A stretch of DNA of 64,000 nt. Origin: Ramlibacter agri. GTDB taxonomy: Bacteria; Pseudomonadota; Gammaproteobacteria; Burkholderiales; Burkholderiaceae_C. The DNA lies in NCBI RefSeq assembly GCF_012927085.1, contig NZ_JABBFX010000003.1, positions 620,001 through 684,000 on the forward strand, given 5' to 3'. Below, one piece after another: positions 7,894 through 17,526 of this stretch. The translations under genes were made by a program, and so were the position numbers. Position 1 is the stretch's first letter. Every line of letters begins with the position of its first letter. A model generated the notes under the pieces. It was not told the DNA's origin. It saw nothing but the letters and a program-made list of their open reading frames with translations, and searched no databases.

Positions 7894-8886
7894 TCAGGCG
7901 GCCAGGCGTGCGCGCACTGCTTCCACCAGCGGCGCCATCGCCGAGGGCGGGAACGGCGCGACGCTGCTGACGTTGATCTCGCACAGCACGTAGCTGCCTT
8001 CCGCTTCCCCGAGCAGGAAGTCGCAATCCCACAGCAAGGGCAGGCGCTCGCGCGGCAGGCCGACGCACGAACGCAGCAGCTCGATCCATTCGCTTTCGAG
8101 CTGGCGCCTCAAGCCCTGGAACGGCGCGAGGTTGGCGTCGTGGTACAGCCGCGGCCCCGAGGGCTCGGTGGGATGCAGCGCGTTCAGGGCCTGGTGGCCG
8201 AAGCCGGTGACGCGGTCCTCCACCAGGTAGGCGCGCACCATGCCGTCGACCAGGCGCGGCTGCCAGGCCTGGTCGATCATGTGGCCGCCGTTTTCCGGCG
8301 CGAAGTAGGCGGCGAGCTTGTCGACCAGCGCCGCGAGGTCCAGCGACTCTTCCGGGCTGCCACGCGGCGCATGACGCACGCGCAGCAAGCCCGAAGGCGC
8401 CTGCTCGACGCGCCAGATGCCGATGCCGCTGTGCCCGCGGTGCTGCTTCAGCACGCGCGGACCTTTCTGCAGGCGCGAAGGCAGTTCCGCCTGCAGCTGC
8501 GCAAGCGAGTCCACGCGCTGCACGTCGCTGCCGAAGGGCAGCTCGCGCGTCTCGAACAGCACGTCCTTCGTCCCGAGCTTTCGCACCGCTTCCGGATGCG
8601 CGCTGACGATCACACCGCGCTCGGCCAGGCGGCCCAGCATGGCGTCGAGGCGGTCGCGGCGCTTGCCGTCCTGGATCGGGTTGCACCAGGCGAGGACGAC
8701 CCCGGCATCGCGCAATTGCGCTTCTACTTCCCCGGCGAAGTCGTCGTGCCAGATCGCCGGTACGGCAGGCAGGCCGGCGGCCGCGAAGGCATCGAAGAGC
8801 GGGGCGAAGCGGCTTTCGGCGGGATCCGAGCGCTCGCGCGCGGCGCGGTCTCCCGGGTAGAGCAGGGCTACAGGTGGATTGGCCAA
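7894..8886 (-). CDS. Cj0069-like / ATP-grasp-type protein of unknown function
   Basis: 330 residues. I do not recognise a characterised function. The sequence resembles the 'Cj0069 family' with an ATP-grasp-like layout: a Rossmann-like N-terminal part (VALLYPGD, VVLAWCNPIQDGKRRDRLD), a basic central part (KGPRVLKQHRGHSGIGIWRV) that resembles the ATP-binding lobe, and a C-terminal WDCDFLLGE...YVLCEINVSSVAPFPPSA, where ENVSS-type acidic/Asn residues would bind metal in ATP-grasp ligases. I chose TTG 8886 because GGGGAG precedes it by 7 bp; an in-frame ATG at 8919 has no ribosome-binding site. It stands apart from nirB, separated by the regulatory region. Confidence 0.6.
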   Translation of the reverse strand: MANPPVALLYPGDRAARERSDPAESRFAPLFDAFAAAGLPAVPAIWHDDFAGEVEAQLRDAGVVLAWCNPIQDGKRRDRLDAMLGRLAERGVIVSAHPEAVRKLGTKDVLFETRELPFGSDVQRVDSLAQLQAELPSRLQKGPRVLKQHRGHSGIGIWRVEQAPSGLLRVRHAPRGSPEESLDLAALVDKLAAYFAPENGGHMIDQAWQPRLVDGMVRAYLVEDRVTGFGHQALNALHPTEPSGPRLYHDANLAPFQGLRRQLESEWIELLRSCVGLPRERLPLLWDCDFLLGEAEGSYVLCEINVSSVAPFPPSAMAPLVEAVRARLAA

Positions 8887-8990
8887 GGTGGTGCTCCCCG
8901 GCGGGCGCGGGCCCGCCATCAGGAGCAGAACTTGGAGGCCGGGGCCTCTTGGTGCGCGGGGAGTCTGCTCTCGACCCCGCGTGCTTCATT

Positions 8991-9797
8991 CTAGGCCGGC
9001 TTGACGAAGCGCAGCACGAATTCGTCCTTGGGCATGGGCGGCTGCGGCGTGTTGCGGTCGCGCGGGTCGTCCGGGTTGCGCAGGAAGTCGCCGTGGCCGG
9101 CCAGCCGGAAGCCCGCGGCTTCGACTTCGCGCACGACGAAGGCTTCCTCCACGCGGTGCAGCGTGCCGGACTCGGAAATGCCGGTGCCGGCGCGGCCTGA
9201 ATGGTCGGCGATCACGTAGACGCCGCCGGGCTTGAGCGCCTGGAACACCGCGCGGTTCACCGCCGCGCGGTCGACGCCCAGGTGGCCGAAGTCGTGGTAG
9301 TTGAACATCAGCGTCACCATGTCCAGCCGGCCTTGGGCTTCGGGCGGCACCGGGTCCTCGAAGGGCCGCGTCACGGGCACCAGCACCGCGGCGAGCGCGG
9401 GGTTGCGCATCCGCTCGGGCAGCGTGGGCAGGGGCGGCGGCGCCGTCGCCGGTGCCGGCGCCGCGGCGCCTTCGGGCTGCGGCGGCGGCGGCATGCGGCC
9501 CGGCGCGCGCGGCGCGTTCTGCGCGTAGACCTTGCCGTCGGGCCCGACGGCGCGGGCCAGCAACTCGCTGGTGTAGCCGCGCGCGGCGCTGAGGTCTTCG
9601 ACCGCCATGCCGGGATGCACGCCCAGGAAGGCCAGCATCTCCACCGGCTTGCGGCGCACGTCGTTGGCGCGGTCTGCCGCGCTGCGGTCCGGTTCCGCGA
9701 CGATGGCGGCGTAGCGCGCCGGATCAGGCGTCAAAGGCCCGCTGGCGCAGGCGGCCAGGACGAGGGCGAACAAGGCGGAGGCGGCGAAGGGGCGCAT
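8991..9797 (-). CDS. Lipoprotein with class I methyltransferase-like fold
   Basis: 268 residues. The N terminus RPFAASALFALVLAAC is a lipoprotein signal with lipobox LAAC, so the protein should be lipid-anchored outside the cytoplasm. The body resembles SAM-dependent methyltransferases: an ADRANDVRRKP start, GMAVEDLSAARGYTSELLARAVG (motif I region, but with LSAARG rather than a canonical GxGxG), LDMVTLMFNYHDF and a LKPGGVYVIADH motif. A Pro/Ala-rich insert sits in the middle. Exported proteins of this type are common in proteobacteria and have no agreed activity; SAM is not expected in the periplasm. ATG 9797 has AGGAG upstream and is preferred to an in-frame ATG at 9824. Confidence 0.75.
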   Translation of the reverse strand: MRPFAASALFALVLAACASGPLTPDPARYAAIVAEPDRSAADRANDVRRKPVEMLAFLGVHPGMAVEDLSAARGYTSELLARAVGPDGKVYAQNAPRAPGRMPPPPQPEGAAAPAPATAPPPLPTLPERMRNPALAAVLVPVTRPFEDPVPPEAQGRLDMVTLMFNYHDFGHLGVDRAAVNRAVFQALKPGGVYVIADHSGRAGTGISESGTLHRVEEAFVVREVEAAGFRLAGHGDFLRNPDDPRDRNTPQPPMPKDEFVLRFVKPA

Positions 9798-9830
9798 GAA
9801 GACTCCTGTCTGGACCGCCTGCATTCTGCT

Positions 9831-11369
9831 TCAACCGGCGTAATCCTCCGGGCTGTGGCGGTCCACCCCGTGCTGCATGCCCGCCACGCGCACCACGGTG
9901 CTGACGACGAAGGCCACCAACAGGTTGATGACCAGCGACCACACGGCGGCATAGCCGGGGACCGCCATGCCGAACAGGTGGATGGTGAAAGTGGAACTCG
10001 CGAAGTGCAGCGAAGCGGCCATCCAGGTGCCGGTGACGATGCCCGCGGCCCAACCGAGCAGCAGGCCGCGGTACTCGAGCACCCGCGTGTACAGGCCCAG
10101 CACCACCGCCGGCAAGGTCTGGATGATCCAGATGCCGCCCAGCAGCTGCAACTGGATCGCGAAGGTCAGCGGCAGGCCGAGGATGAACACCAGCGCGCCC
10201 ACCTTCACGATCAGCGAGCAGTACTTGGCGACCTGCGTTTCCTCGTGGTGCGCCATGTCGCGGTTGAAGAACTCCTTGTGGATGTTGCGCGTGTACAGGT
10301 TGGCCGCCGCGATGGACATGATGGCCGCCGGCACCAGCGCGCCGATGCCGATGGCGGCGAAGGCGACGCCGACGAACCACGAGGGGAAGAAGTGCAGGAA
10401 CAGCGCCGGCACCGCGAAGTTCGGGCCGAAGGCCTTGAAGTAGGGCGCGAACTCCGGCATGTCCTTCACGCCCGAGGCCAGTGCCATGTAGCCCAGCAGC
10501 GCCAGCAGCCCGAGCACCAGCGAATAGGCTGGCAACAGCGCCGTGTTGCGGCGGATGGTGTCGCCCGAGGCCGAGGCCAGCAGCGCCGTCACCGAGTGCG
10601 GATACAGGAACAGCGCCAGCGCGGAGCCCACCGCCAACGTGGCATACGCGCTGTAGCCATTGAGGCTGGTCGCATCGGGCGACTTCAGCAGCAGCTTGTC
10701 CGCCGGCACGGCGCCGAAGATGGCGCCGAAGCCGCCCAGCTGCGCCGGGATGACGATGACCGCGACGATGATCGTCAGGTAGATCAGCAGGTCCTTGACG
10801 ATGGCGATCATGGCCGGCGCGCGCAGGCCCGAGGTGTACGTGTAGGCCGCCAGGATGGCGAAGGCGATGATGAGGGGAATGTCGCCGACCAAGCCGGTGG
10901 TCTGGAAGCCGAGCGCGCCGATCACCACTTCGATCCCCACCAGCTGCAGCGCGATGTAAGGCATGGTGGCCACGATCCCTGTCACCGCGATCGCGAGGCC
11001 CAACATGCGGCTGCCGTGGCGTGCGCTGACGAAGTCCGCCGCCGTCACGTGCCCATGCCGCTTGGCCACGGCCCACAGCTTCGGGAACACGACGAAGGCA
11101 AAGGGGTAGATCAGCACCGTGTAAGGCACGGCGAAGAAGCCGGTGGCGCCCGCGCCGAACACCAGCGCCGGCACGGCGACGAAGGTGTAGGCGGTGTAGA
11201 GGTCGCCGCCCAGCAGGAACCAGGTGACGATGGTGCCGAAGCGCCGGCCGCCCAGGCCCCATTCGTCCAGGTGCGCCAGGTCGCCGCGCCGCCAGTGCGC
11301 CGCGAAGAAGCCGAGGACCGTGACGAAGATGAACAGCGCCACGAACACGATGGTGGCGGTGACGTTCAT
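9831..11369 (-). CDS. Sodium/solute symporter, monocarboxylate permease-like
   Basis: 512 residues with about 13 hydrophobic segments, typical of the SSS family (PutP/ActP/MctP). It contains the loop LDEWGLGGRRFGTIVTWFLLGGDLYTAYTF found in MctP-type carriers and GIGALVPAAIMSIAAANLYTRNI (the sodium-site helix region). The start ATG 11369 overlaps the stop of the DUF3311 gene by 4 bp, and that pairing is characteristic of MctP-like permeases for lactate, pyruvate, acetate and similar acids. The longer open frame upstream only covers the DUF3311 gene. The substrate is inferred from family and context. Confidence 0.85.
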   Translation of the reverse strand: MNVTATIVFVALFIFVTVLGFFAAHWRRGDLAHLDEWGLGGRRFGTIVTWFLLGGDLYTAYTFVAVPALVFGAGATGFFAVPYTVLIYPFAFVVFPKLWAVAKRHGHVTAADFVSARHGSRMLGLAIAVTGIVATMPYIALQLVGIEVVIGALGFQTTGLVGDIPLIIAFAILAAYTYTSGLRAPAMIAIVKDLLIYLTIIVAVIVIPAQLGGFGAIFGAVPADKLLLKSPDATSLNGYSAYATLAVGSALALFLYPHSVTALLASASGDTIRRNTALLPAYSLVLGLLALLGYMALASGVKDMPEFAPYFKAFGPNFAVPALFLHFFPSWFVGVAFAAIGIGALVPAAIMSIAAANLYTRNIHKEFFNRDMAHHEETQVAKYCSLIVKVGALVFILGLPLTFAIQLQLLGGIWIIQTLPAVVLGLYTRVLEYRGLLLGWAAGIVTGTWMAASLHFASSTFTIHLFGMAVPGYAAVWSLVINLLVAFVVSTVVRVAGMQHGVDRHSPEDYAG

Positions 11370-11563
11370 GACTGGCCCCGCGTCTTGAAGTAGACGAAGC
11401 CCGTGATCACCGCGCTCACCAGCACCCACAGCAGCTGGTACCAGTAGAAGAAGGGAAAGCCCCAGAGCTGCGGGTCGATGCGGTTGTACGACGGGACCCA
11501 GACCATCGCGATCCAGGGGATCACCAGCAGCCAGAGCCAGGAGCGGGATGTCTTCTGCGCCAT
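11366..11563 (-). CDS. DUF3311 small membrane protein, symporter partner
   Basis: 65 residues with two transmembrane helices (SWLWLLVIPWIAMVWVP and FYWYQLLWVLVSAVITGFVYF) joined by YNRIDPQLWGFP, the DUF3311 pattern. These proteins are encoded directly before SSS-family permeases and probably act as an accessory subunit. The ribosome-binding site is unusually strong: GGAGGTGATC, fully complementary to the 16S rRNA 3-prime end, 5 bp before the ATG. Expression of the pair is probably set here, with the permease translated by coupling through the ATGA overlap. Confidence 0.85.
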   Translation of the reverse strand: MAQKTSRSWLWLLVIPWIAMVWVPSYNRIDPQLWGFPFFYWYQLLWVLVSAVITGFVYFKTRGQS

Positions 11564-11624
11564 GTCGGATCACCTCCGGAGCCGGAGGGTAAACCCGAAC
11601 GCCCGCTTTGGGGCGACGCGCTGC

Positions 11625-12230
11625 TCAGCCTTGTCGCCGCACCAGGGTGAGGTACTCCGACCGCGTCTGCGGCATGACCGCCCCCACCACCTGGTCGTAC
11701 GAAGTCTTGTGGCGCGAGAGCATGCGCGCCGAAGCCACCAGCTTCGAGCGGCAGTACCAGTGGCAGGTGTGCTGCAACAGGAACAGTTCGGCCGAGATCG
11801 CGAAAGCGCGCTCGCGGGCCGTCGCCGAAGCGCCAGATTCGATGGCCCTGCGGATGCCGCGGGCATGGACGGCCAGCGCCTCGCGCATGTCGAAGCTGGG
11901 GAACCAGGCGGACGCGAACGGCGCCCACACCGGGAACAGGCTTACCTGCGCAATGGCGGCGTCAGCGGCGGCGAAGTCCGAGGCCAGGCGCGCGACCTGC
12001 GAGCCCAGCTCCTGCTCGTTGGCGCGCAGCACGTCCCACACCTGCTCCTGGCGGGCGGGGTCGGTTTCGCCGAGCGCGCGCAGGTAGCCCTGCGCCACGG
12101 ACTCCAGGTTTCTCTCGATGCGGTGGCGGGAGAGGAAGGCGGCGAGCAGGGCGATGCGCTGGCGCTGCTGGCGCGTCTTCAGCATCCAGCAGGCTCCCAG
12201 CACGAGGACGGTAAGCAGCAAGGGGTCCAT
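11625..12230 (-). CDS. Membrane-anchored protein of unknown function
   Basis: 201 residues from ATG 12230. I do not recognise a family. It begins with a hydrophobic helix (PLLLTVLVLGACWML), then a basic stretch KTRQQRQRI, and the rest is helical and charged, so a single N-terminal anchor with a cytoplasmic domain is likely. Another in-frame ATG lies at 12257. It is 61 bp upstream of the DUF3311 gene on the same strand and diverges from the amino-acid-binding protein gene. No enzyme motif is visible. Confidence 0.5.
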   Translation of the reverse strand: MDPLLLTVLVLGACWMLKTRQQRQRIALLAAFLSRHRIERNLESVAQGYLRALGETDPARQEQVWDVLRANEQELGSQVARLASDFAAADAAIAQVSLFPVWAPFASAWFPSFDMREALAVHARGIRRAIESGASATARERAFAISAELFLLQHTCHWYCRSKLVASARMLSRHKTSYDQVVGAVMPQTRSEYLTLVRRQG

Positions 12231-12303
12231 GGGAACTGTCGAGGATAGCAGTAGCATTGGCGGGCCCGGGCTTCCCGGGAACAACCAACAAAAGGAGACA
12301 AAC

Positions 12304-13185
12304 TTGAAGTACAGGACCCTGCTGCCCCTGGCCCTGCTGGCCCTTGCCGCCACCGCGCAGGCGGAGGACACCTTGGAGAAGGTGGCGCGCACCGGAAAGA
12401 TCACGCTCGCCTACCGCGAGTCCTCCATTCCCTTCAGCTACCTTGTCGGCGCGGACAAGCCCGTGGGCATGGGCGTGGACATCTCGCAGGCGGTCGTCGC
12501 CGAAGTGAAGAAGGCCCTGAACAAGCCGGCGCTGGAGGTGGACTACGTCGCCGTCACTTCCGCCAACCGCATCCCGCTGGTGCAGAACGGCACGGTGGAC
12601 CTGGAGTGCGGTTCGACCACCAACAACAGCGCGCGCGCCAAGGACGTCACCTTCGCCATCAACTACTTCTACACCGGCACGCGGCTGCTGACGAAGAAGA
12701 GTTCCGGCATCAAGGGCTACGCCGACCTGGCCGGCAAGCAGGTGTCCAGCACCAGCGGCACGACCAACGTGCAGGTGCTGCGCAAGTTCGACCGCGACCA
12801 CAGCCTGAACATGCAGATGGTCTACGGCAAGGACCACGCGGAGTCGATGCTGCTGGTGGAATCCGGCCGCGCCGTCGCCTTCGGCATGGACGATATCCTG
12901 CTGTACGGCCTGAAGGCCGCCGCCAAGGACCCGGGCGAGTGGGACGTGGTGGGCGAGGCGCTGCAGGTCGAGCCGTATGCCTGCATGCTGCGCAAGGACG
13001 ACCCCAGGTTCAAGGCGCTGGTGGACAAGGTGATCGGCGACATGATGAAGAGCGGTGACTTCGCCAAGCTCTACGCCAAGTGGTTCACCTCGCCCATCCC
13101 GCCGAACAACAACAACCTGGGCGCGCCGATGTCCGACGAACTGAAGGGCAACCTGAAGGCCCTCAGCGACAAGCCGGCGACTTGA
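12304..13185 (+). CDS. Amino acid ABC transporter periplasmic binding protein (glutamate/aspartate type)
   Basis: 293 residues from TTG 12304, which follows AAAAGGAGACAAAC; no ATG fits, since upstream frame runs through the divergent gene. The signal peptide is YRTLLPLALLALAATAQA. The mature part is a family-3 solute-binding protein of the GltI/DEBP type: GKITLAYRESSIPFSY, VGMGVDISQAV, a VTSANRIPLVQNGTVDLECGSTTNN block whose Arg binds the alpha-carboxylate in this family, and KWFTSPIPPNNNN near the end. No ABC permease or ATPase genes are beside it, so it is an orphan receptor or partners a distant transporter. Confidence 0.88.
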   Translation: MKYRTLLPLALLALAATAQAEDTLEKVARTGKITLAYRESSIPFSYLVGADKPVGMGVDISQAVVAEVKKALNKPALEVDYVAVTSANRIPLVQNGTVDLECGSTTNNSARAKDVTFAINYFYTGTRLLTKKSSGIKGYADLAGKQVSSTSGTTNVQVLRKFDRDHSLNMQMVYGKDHAESMLLVESGRAVAFGMDDILLYGLKAAAKDPGEWDVVGEALQVEPYACMLRKDDPRFKALVDKVIGDMMKSGDFAKLYAKWFTSPIPPNNNNLGAPMSDELKGNLKALSDKPAT

Positions 13186-13191
13186 TGTTCC

Positions 13192-14358
13192 CTAGCGCGG
13201 GCTGAGCACGCCCGCGCGCAGCAAGGGCCGCAGGCAGGCGAGCCCGATGACGGGCCCAGGCAGCAGCAGCCAGGCGATCCTGGCGCCTGCTGCCTCCAGG
13301 CCCGCTGTCGCCAGCGTGATCGACACGATGGTGATGGCGAAGCCGATGCTGTTCTGCAGCGCCAGCGCGCTGCCCACCAGCTGCGGCGGGCAGGCCGCCG
13401 CCGACAGGGCGGAGAACTGCGGCGAATCGGCGACCACCGCCACGCCCCACACCAGCAGCAGCACGACGGCCAGCGCCGGCGAACCCGCCCCCAACAACGG
13501 ATAGAAGAAGCACATGGCGCCCGACACGGCCAGCGCCCAGGCGGCCACGCGCGCACTGCCCACGCGCTGGCTGAGCGAGCCGCCCGCGATGCAGCCCACG
13601 CTGCCGGCCGCGATCACCGCGAACGAGATCCACGACACGGAGGCTGGCTGCGCCGAAACTGCCGCCGCGACCAGGAAGGGCACGACGGTCCAGAACGCGT
13701 AAAGCTCCCACATGTGGCCGAAGTAGGCGAGGGCGGAGGCGCGGAAGGCCGGGACGCGGAAGGCTTCCCAGATCTCGCCCAGGCGCGCGTTCGTGCGGCG
13801 CGCCGGCAAGTGGGGGCCATCGCCGAGCAGCAGCACGGCGACGGCCGCGAGCACCGCGAGTACCGAAGACGCCAGCACCACCGCCTGCCAGGACCAACTG
13901 GCGCCGGCAGCCCGCACGCCGTGCGGCAAGGCCGTGCCCAGCGTGAGCATGCCGACCAGCAGGCCCAGCGTTGCGCCGGCGTTGGCGCGGCTCCAGCCGA
14001 TGATCATCTTCATGCCCAGCGGGTAGATGCCGGCCAGGCAGATACCGACCAGGAAGCGCAGCACGAGGCCTTGTCCCAAGCCGCCGGCCCAGAGTGCGAA
14101 GGCCGCGTTCAACGCGGCGCCCAACGCGGCGCAGACGCCGAAGATGCTGCTGGCCGCATAGCGGTCGGCGAGGCCGGTGGTCGCGAAGGCCAGCGTGCCC
14201 GCGATGAACCCGAGCTGCGTCGACGCCGTCAGCCAGCCGAACTGCGCCGGTGACAGCGACCAGGCGCGCATCAGGTCCGCCGCCGCGCTGTTGGGGCTGA
14301 ACCAGAGCGAGGTGCCGAAGAGTTCGGCCAGCACGATGAGCGGGATGGCGCGGCGCAT
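13192..14358 (-). CDS. MFS transporter
   Basis: 388 residues from ATG 14358 with about 12 transmembrane segments. Major-facilitator hallmarks include [12 protein letters not shown] between helices 2 and 3 and [24 protein letters not shown] in helices 4-5. It converges on the amino-acid-binding protein gene with 6 bp between stops and diverges from the next permease gene. Substrate and direction cannot be inferred; the closest general description is a small-molecule or carboxylate MFS carrier. The open frame extending to 14463 crosses the divergent promoter and is discounted. Confidence 0.8.
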   Translation of the reverse strand: MRRAIPLIVLAELFGTSLWFSPNSAAADLMRAWSLSPAQFGWLTASTQLGFIAGTLAFATTGLADRYAASSIFGVCAALGAALNAAFALWAGGLGQGLVLRFLVGICLAGIYPLGMKMIIGWSRANAGATLGLLVGMLTLGTALPHGVRAAGASWSWQAVVLASSVLAVLAAVAVLLLGDGPHLPARRTNARLGEIWEAFRVPAFRASALAYFGHMWELYAFWTVVPFLVAAAVSAQPASVSWISFAVIAAGSVGCIAGGSLSQRVGSARVAAWALAVSGAMCFFYPLLGAGSPALAVVLLLVWGVAVVADSPQFSALSAAACPPQLVGSALALQNSIGFAITIVSITLATAGLEAAGARIAWLLLPGPVIGLACLRPLLRAGVLSPR

Positions 14359-14461
14359 GGCCCGCCACTGTAGTCCTCCTCGGCGCAGGAAGCCGCCGAC
14401 ACGCCGCGCGACGCCGAGCCTACTGGCCGCGTCGCGCCGCGGCGCAACACTGGCTGCGCCC

Positions 14462-15790
14462 ATGTTCCGCCGCCAAGACCAGGACGACCTCGCCTCGCAT
14501 CCCGAGCGGCCCCACTACACGGCCGAGGAAAAGCGCAAGCGCATCTTCGCGATCATGGCCGCGTCCTCGGGCAACCTGGTCGAGTGGTTCGACTTCTACA
14601 TCTACGCCTTCGGCGCGATCTACTTCGCGTCCGCCTTCTTCCCCAAGGCGAATCCGACGGTGCAGCTGCTGAACACGGCCGGCGTGTTTGCCGCGGGCTT
14701 CCTGATGCGGCCCATCGGCGGCTGGATCTTCGGCCGCATCGGCGACCGGCGCGGCCGCCGGACGGCGCTGCTGATCTCGGTGGCCATGATGTGCGTGGGC
14801 TCGCTGATGATCGCGGCGGTGCCGACCTATGCGTCCATCGGCGCCTGGGCGCCGGTGCTGCTGCTGTGTGCGCGCCTGCTGCAAGGCCTGTCGGTGGGCG
14901 GCGAATACGGCACCACGGCCACCTACATGAGCGAGGTGGCGCTGCGCGGCCTGCGCGGCTTCCTGTCGTCCTTCCAGTACGTGACCCTGATCGGCGGCCA
15001 GCTGCTGGCCGTGCTGGTCATCGTCATCCTGCAGGCGCTGCTGGACGAGGCGCAGCTGAAGGCCTGGGGCTGGCGCATTCCCTTCGTGGTGGGCGCCGTG
15101 GCCGCGCTGGCCGCGCTGTTCCTGCGCCGCACGCTGCACGAGACCTCCACGGCGCAGACGCGCGCCGCCAAGGAGGCGGGCAGCTTCGCGGGCATCCTGC
15201 GCAACCACCGCGCGGCCTTCCTCACGGTGCTGGGCTACACGGCCGGCGGTTCGCTGATCTTCTACACCTTCACCACGTACATGCAGAAGTACCTGGTCAA
15301 CTCCGCCGGCATGTCGGTGAAGACGGCCAGCGTCGTGATGACCGTCTGCCTGTTCGTCTTCATGTGCCTGCAGCCGCTGTTCGGCGCGCTGTCGGACCGC
15401 ATCGGCCGCCGCAGCAACATGCTGCTGTTCGGCGCGCTCGGCACCCTGGCGACGGTGCCCATCTTCACGGCGCTGCAGCGGGTGCACAGCCCGGAAGCGG
15501 CCGGCGCGCTGATCCTGCTGGCGCTGGCCATCGTCAGCTTCTACACCTCGGTCAGCGGCATCGTGAAGGCGGAGTTGTTTCCGCCCGAGGTGCGGGCCAT
15601 GGGGGTGGGCTTCGCCTATGCGATCGCGAACGCGGTGTTCGGCGGCACGGCCGAATACGTGGCGCTCTGGCTCAAGGACGCGGGCCACGAGCCGCTGTTC
15701 TACTGGTACGTCTCGGTGATGATGCTGGTCGCCTTCCTGGCCGCCCTGCGGCTGCCGCGGCGCCCGGACTACCTGCACAACGAACACTGA
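14462..15790 (+). CDS. MHS-family MFS permease, KgtP (alpha-ketoglutarate)-like
   Basis: 442 residues, 12 predicted helices. Typical metabolite:H+ symporter features: [16 protein letters not shown] in helix 1, [14 protein letters not shown] (the loop 2-3 motif), and [20 protein letters not shown] in helix 4. This arrangement is closest in my memory to KgtP and other dicarboxylate/keto-acid permeases of Burkholderiales. It heads a co-directional run (DUF3237, FAD monooxygenase, SDR, IdnD-like), so it may import that pathway's substrate. ATG 14462 is the first in-frame start beyond the divergent gene. Confidence 0.82.
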   Translation: MFRRQDQDDLASHPERPHYTAEEKRKRIFAIMAASSGNLVEWFDFYIYAFGAIYFASAFFPKANPTVQLLNTAGVFAAGFLMRPIGGWIFGRIGDRRGRRTALLISVAMMCVGSLMIAAVPTYASIGAWAPVLLLCARLLQGLSVGGEYGTTATYMSEVALRGLRGFLSSFQYVTLIGGQLLAVLVIVILQALLDEAQLKAWGWRIPFVVGAVAALAALFLRRTLHETSTAQTRAAKEAGSFAGILRNHRAAFLTVLGYTAGGSLIFYTFTTYMQKYLVNSAGMSVKTASVVMTVCLFVFMCLQPLFGALSDRIGRRSNMLLFGALGTLATVPIFTALQRVHSPEAAGALILLALAIVSFYTSVSGIVKAELFPPEVRAMGVGFAYAIANAVFGGTAEYVALWLKDAGHEPLFYWYVSVMMLVAFLAALRLPRRPDYLHNEH

Positions 15791-15832
15791 GGGTTTGACA
15801 GGATGGGCTGGGCTTGCATAACCTTGCGGCCC

Positions 15833-16288
15833 ATGATCCAGACCCGACCTCTCTTCGAAATCCGCCTGCAGGTGCCCCAGATCGTCGACATCGGCGACAC
15901 TCCGCTCGGCCGCCGCCGCATCGCCACCGTCACCGGCGGCGAGTTCGAGGGCGAGCGCCTGCGCGGCAGCGTGGTGGGCGCGCCCGCCGGCGACTGGCTG
16001 CTGCAGCGCAACGACGGCACGACCATCCTGGACGTGCGCCTGCTGCTGCGCACCGACGACGGCGAGCACATCTACATGTCCTATCGCGGCGTGCGACACG
16101 GCCCGGCGGACGTGATGGCACGCATGGCGGCGGGTGAAGTGGTCGATCCCAAGACCTACTATTTCCGCATCACGCCGGTGTTCGAGACCTCGGCCAGGAA
16201 GTACGACTGGCTGAACCGCATCGTGGCCGTCGGTACCGGACGGCGCGAACCGACCGGGCCGATCTACACCATCGAGGAAGTCCTTTAG
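15833..16288 (+). CDS. DUF3237 domain-containing protein
   Basis: 151 residues, matching the compact beta-barrel DUF3237 family in length and motifs (TGGEFEGERLRGSVV near residue 35, GDWLLQRNDGTTILDVR, YYFRITPVFET near the C terminus). Function is not established for the family; members often sit in operons for aromatic or hydroxy-acid catabolism. ATG 15833 begins MIQTRPLFEIRLQV; an in-frame ATG at 15803 is less likely. The next gene starts 14 bp downstream. Confidence 0.8.
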   Translation: MIQTRPLFEIRLQVPQIVDIGDTPLGRRRIATVTGGEFEGERLRGSVVGAPAGDWLLQRNDGTTILDVRLLLRTDDGEHIYMSYRGVRHGPADVMARMAAGEVVDPKTYYFRITPVFETSARKYDWLNRIVAVGTGRREPTGPIYTIEEVL

Positions 16289-16302
16289 CCTAGCATCGCT
16301 GC

Positions 16303-17526
16303 ATGGAAAGCAGCGATCGCAACACCCAATGCTGCATCGCCGGCGGCGGCCCCGCCGGCCTGATGCTCGGCTACCTGCTGGCCCGCGCCGGCTTGCGCGT
16401 GACCGTGCTGGAGAAGCACGACGACTTCCTGCGGGACTTCCGCGGCGACACCATCCACCCCTCGACCTTGACGGTACTGCAGGACATCGGCCTGCTGGAG
16501 GAGTTCCTGAAGCTGCCGCACCAGGAGGTCGCGGAGCTCAGTGGCGACGTCTACGGCCAGACCGTCACCGTCGCTGATTTCCGCCACCTGCCGGCGCCGC
16601 GGCCCTTCCTGGTGCTGATCCCGCAATGGGACTTCCTGGACTTCATCGCCCGCGAGGCCCGCAAGTTTCCCGGCTTCACGCTGTGCATGGGCGCGAAGGC
16701 CGCGGGGGTCATCGAGGAGGGCGGCCGCGTCACGGGCGCGCAGGTGGAATCGCATGAGGGCAACTACGCCATCCGTGCGGACCTGGTGGTCGGCGCCGAC
16801 GGCCGCCATTCGGTGATCCGGCCCGACGGCGGCCTGGAGAGCGTGGACACCGGCGCGCCGATCGACGTCCTCTGGTTCCGGCTGCCGCGCGATGCGGCCC
16901 ACGACCCGGAGCGCACCGGCGGCACGATCCGGCCCGGCGCCATCCTCGTCACGCTGAATCGCGACGAGTACTGGCAATGCGCCTTTGTCATTCCCAAGGG
17001 CTCGCTGGAGCAGATGCAGCAGGAAGGCATCGCCGCCTTCCGCGTGCGCGTGGCGCGCATCGCGGACTTCCTGGCCGACGACGTGGATGCGCTGCGCAGC
17101 TGGGACGACGTGAAGCTGCTGAGCGTGCAGATCAGCCACCTGCGGCGCTGGTGGCGCGAAGGCCTGCTGTGCATCGGCGACTCGGCCCATGCGATGTCTC
17201 CGGTGGGCGGCGTGGGCATCAACCTGGCGATCCAGGACGCGGTGGCCGCCGCCAACCTGCTGGCGCAGCCGCTGCGCGAAGGCCGGCTGCGCACGCAGGA
17301 CCTGGAAGCGGTGCAGCGCCGGCGCGAATGGCCGGCGCGAGTGACGCAGCGCGCGCAGGTGGCGATCCAGAACGAGGTGCTGTCGCCGGTGCTGACGAGC
17401 AGCACGGCGCCGGGCGACCTTCCGCTGCCCCTGAAGCTGCTGCAGAGGCTGCCGCTGCTGCGGCGCCTGCCGGCGCGGCTGGTGGGGATAGGCGTGCGTC
17501 CGGAACGGGTCAGGAGTCTGAATTGA
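16303..17526 (+). CDS. FAD-dependent monooxygenase/oxidoreductase (PHBH/UbiH-like)
   Basis: 407 residues. The N terminus has the FAD dinucleotide fold CIAGGGPAGLMLGYLLARAG with EKHDDF at the second strand; ADLVVGADGRHSVIR near residue 160 is the DG motif, and CIGDSAHAMSPVGGVGIN near 290 is the GD motif binding the ribityl chain. These three define group A flavoprotein monooxygenases. GDTIHPST resembles a subgroup often annotated only as 'FAD-dependent oxidoreductase'. The stop overlaps the next start (TTGA). Substrate unknown. Confidence 0.87.
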   Translation: MESSDRNTQCCIAGGGPAGLMLGYLLARAGLRVTVLEKHDDFLRDFRGDTIHPSTLTVLQDIGLLEEFLKLPHQEVAELSGDVYGQTVTVADFRHLPAPRPFLVLIPQWDFLDFIAREARKFPGFTLCMGAKAAGVIEEGGRVTGAQVESHEGNYAIRADLVVGADGRHSVIRPDGGLESVDTGAPIDVLWFRLPRDAAHDPERTGGTIRPGAILVTLNRDEYWQCAFVIPKGSLEQMQQEGIAAFRVRVARIADFLADDVDALRSWDDVKLLSVQISHLRRWWREGLLCIGDSAHAMSPVGGVGINLAIQDAVAAANLLAQPLREGRLRTQDLEAVQRRREWPARVTQRAQVAIQNEVLSPVLTSSTAPGDLPLPLKLLQRLPLLRRLPARLVGIGVRPERVRSLN

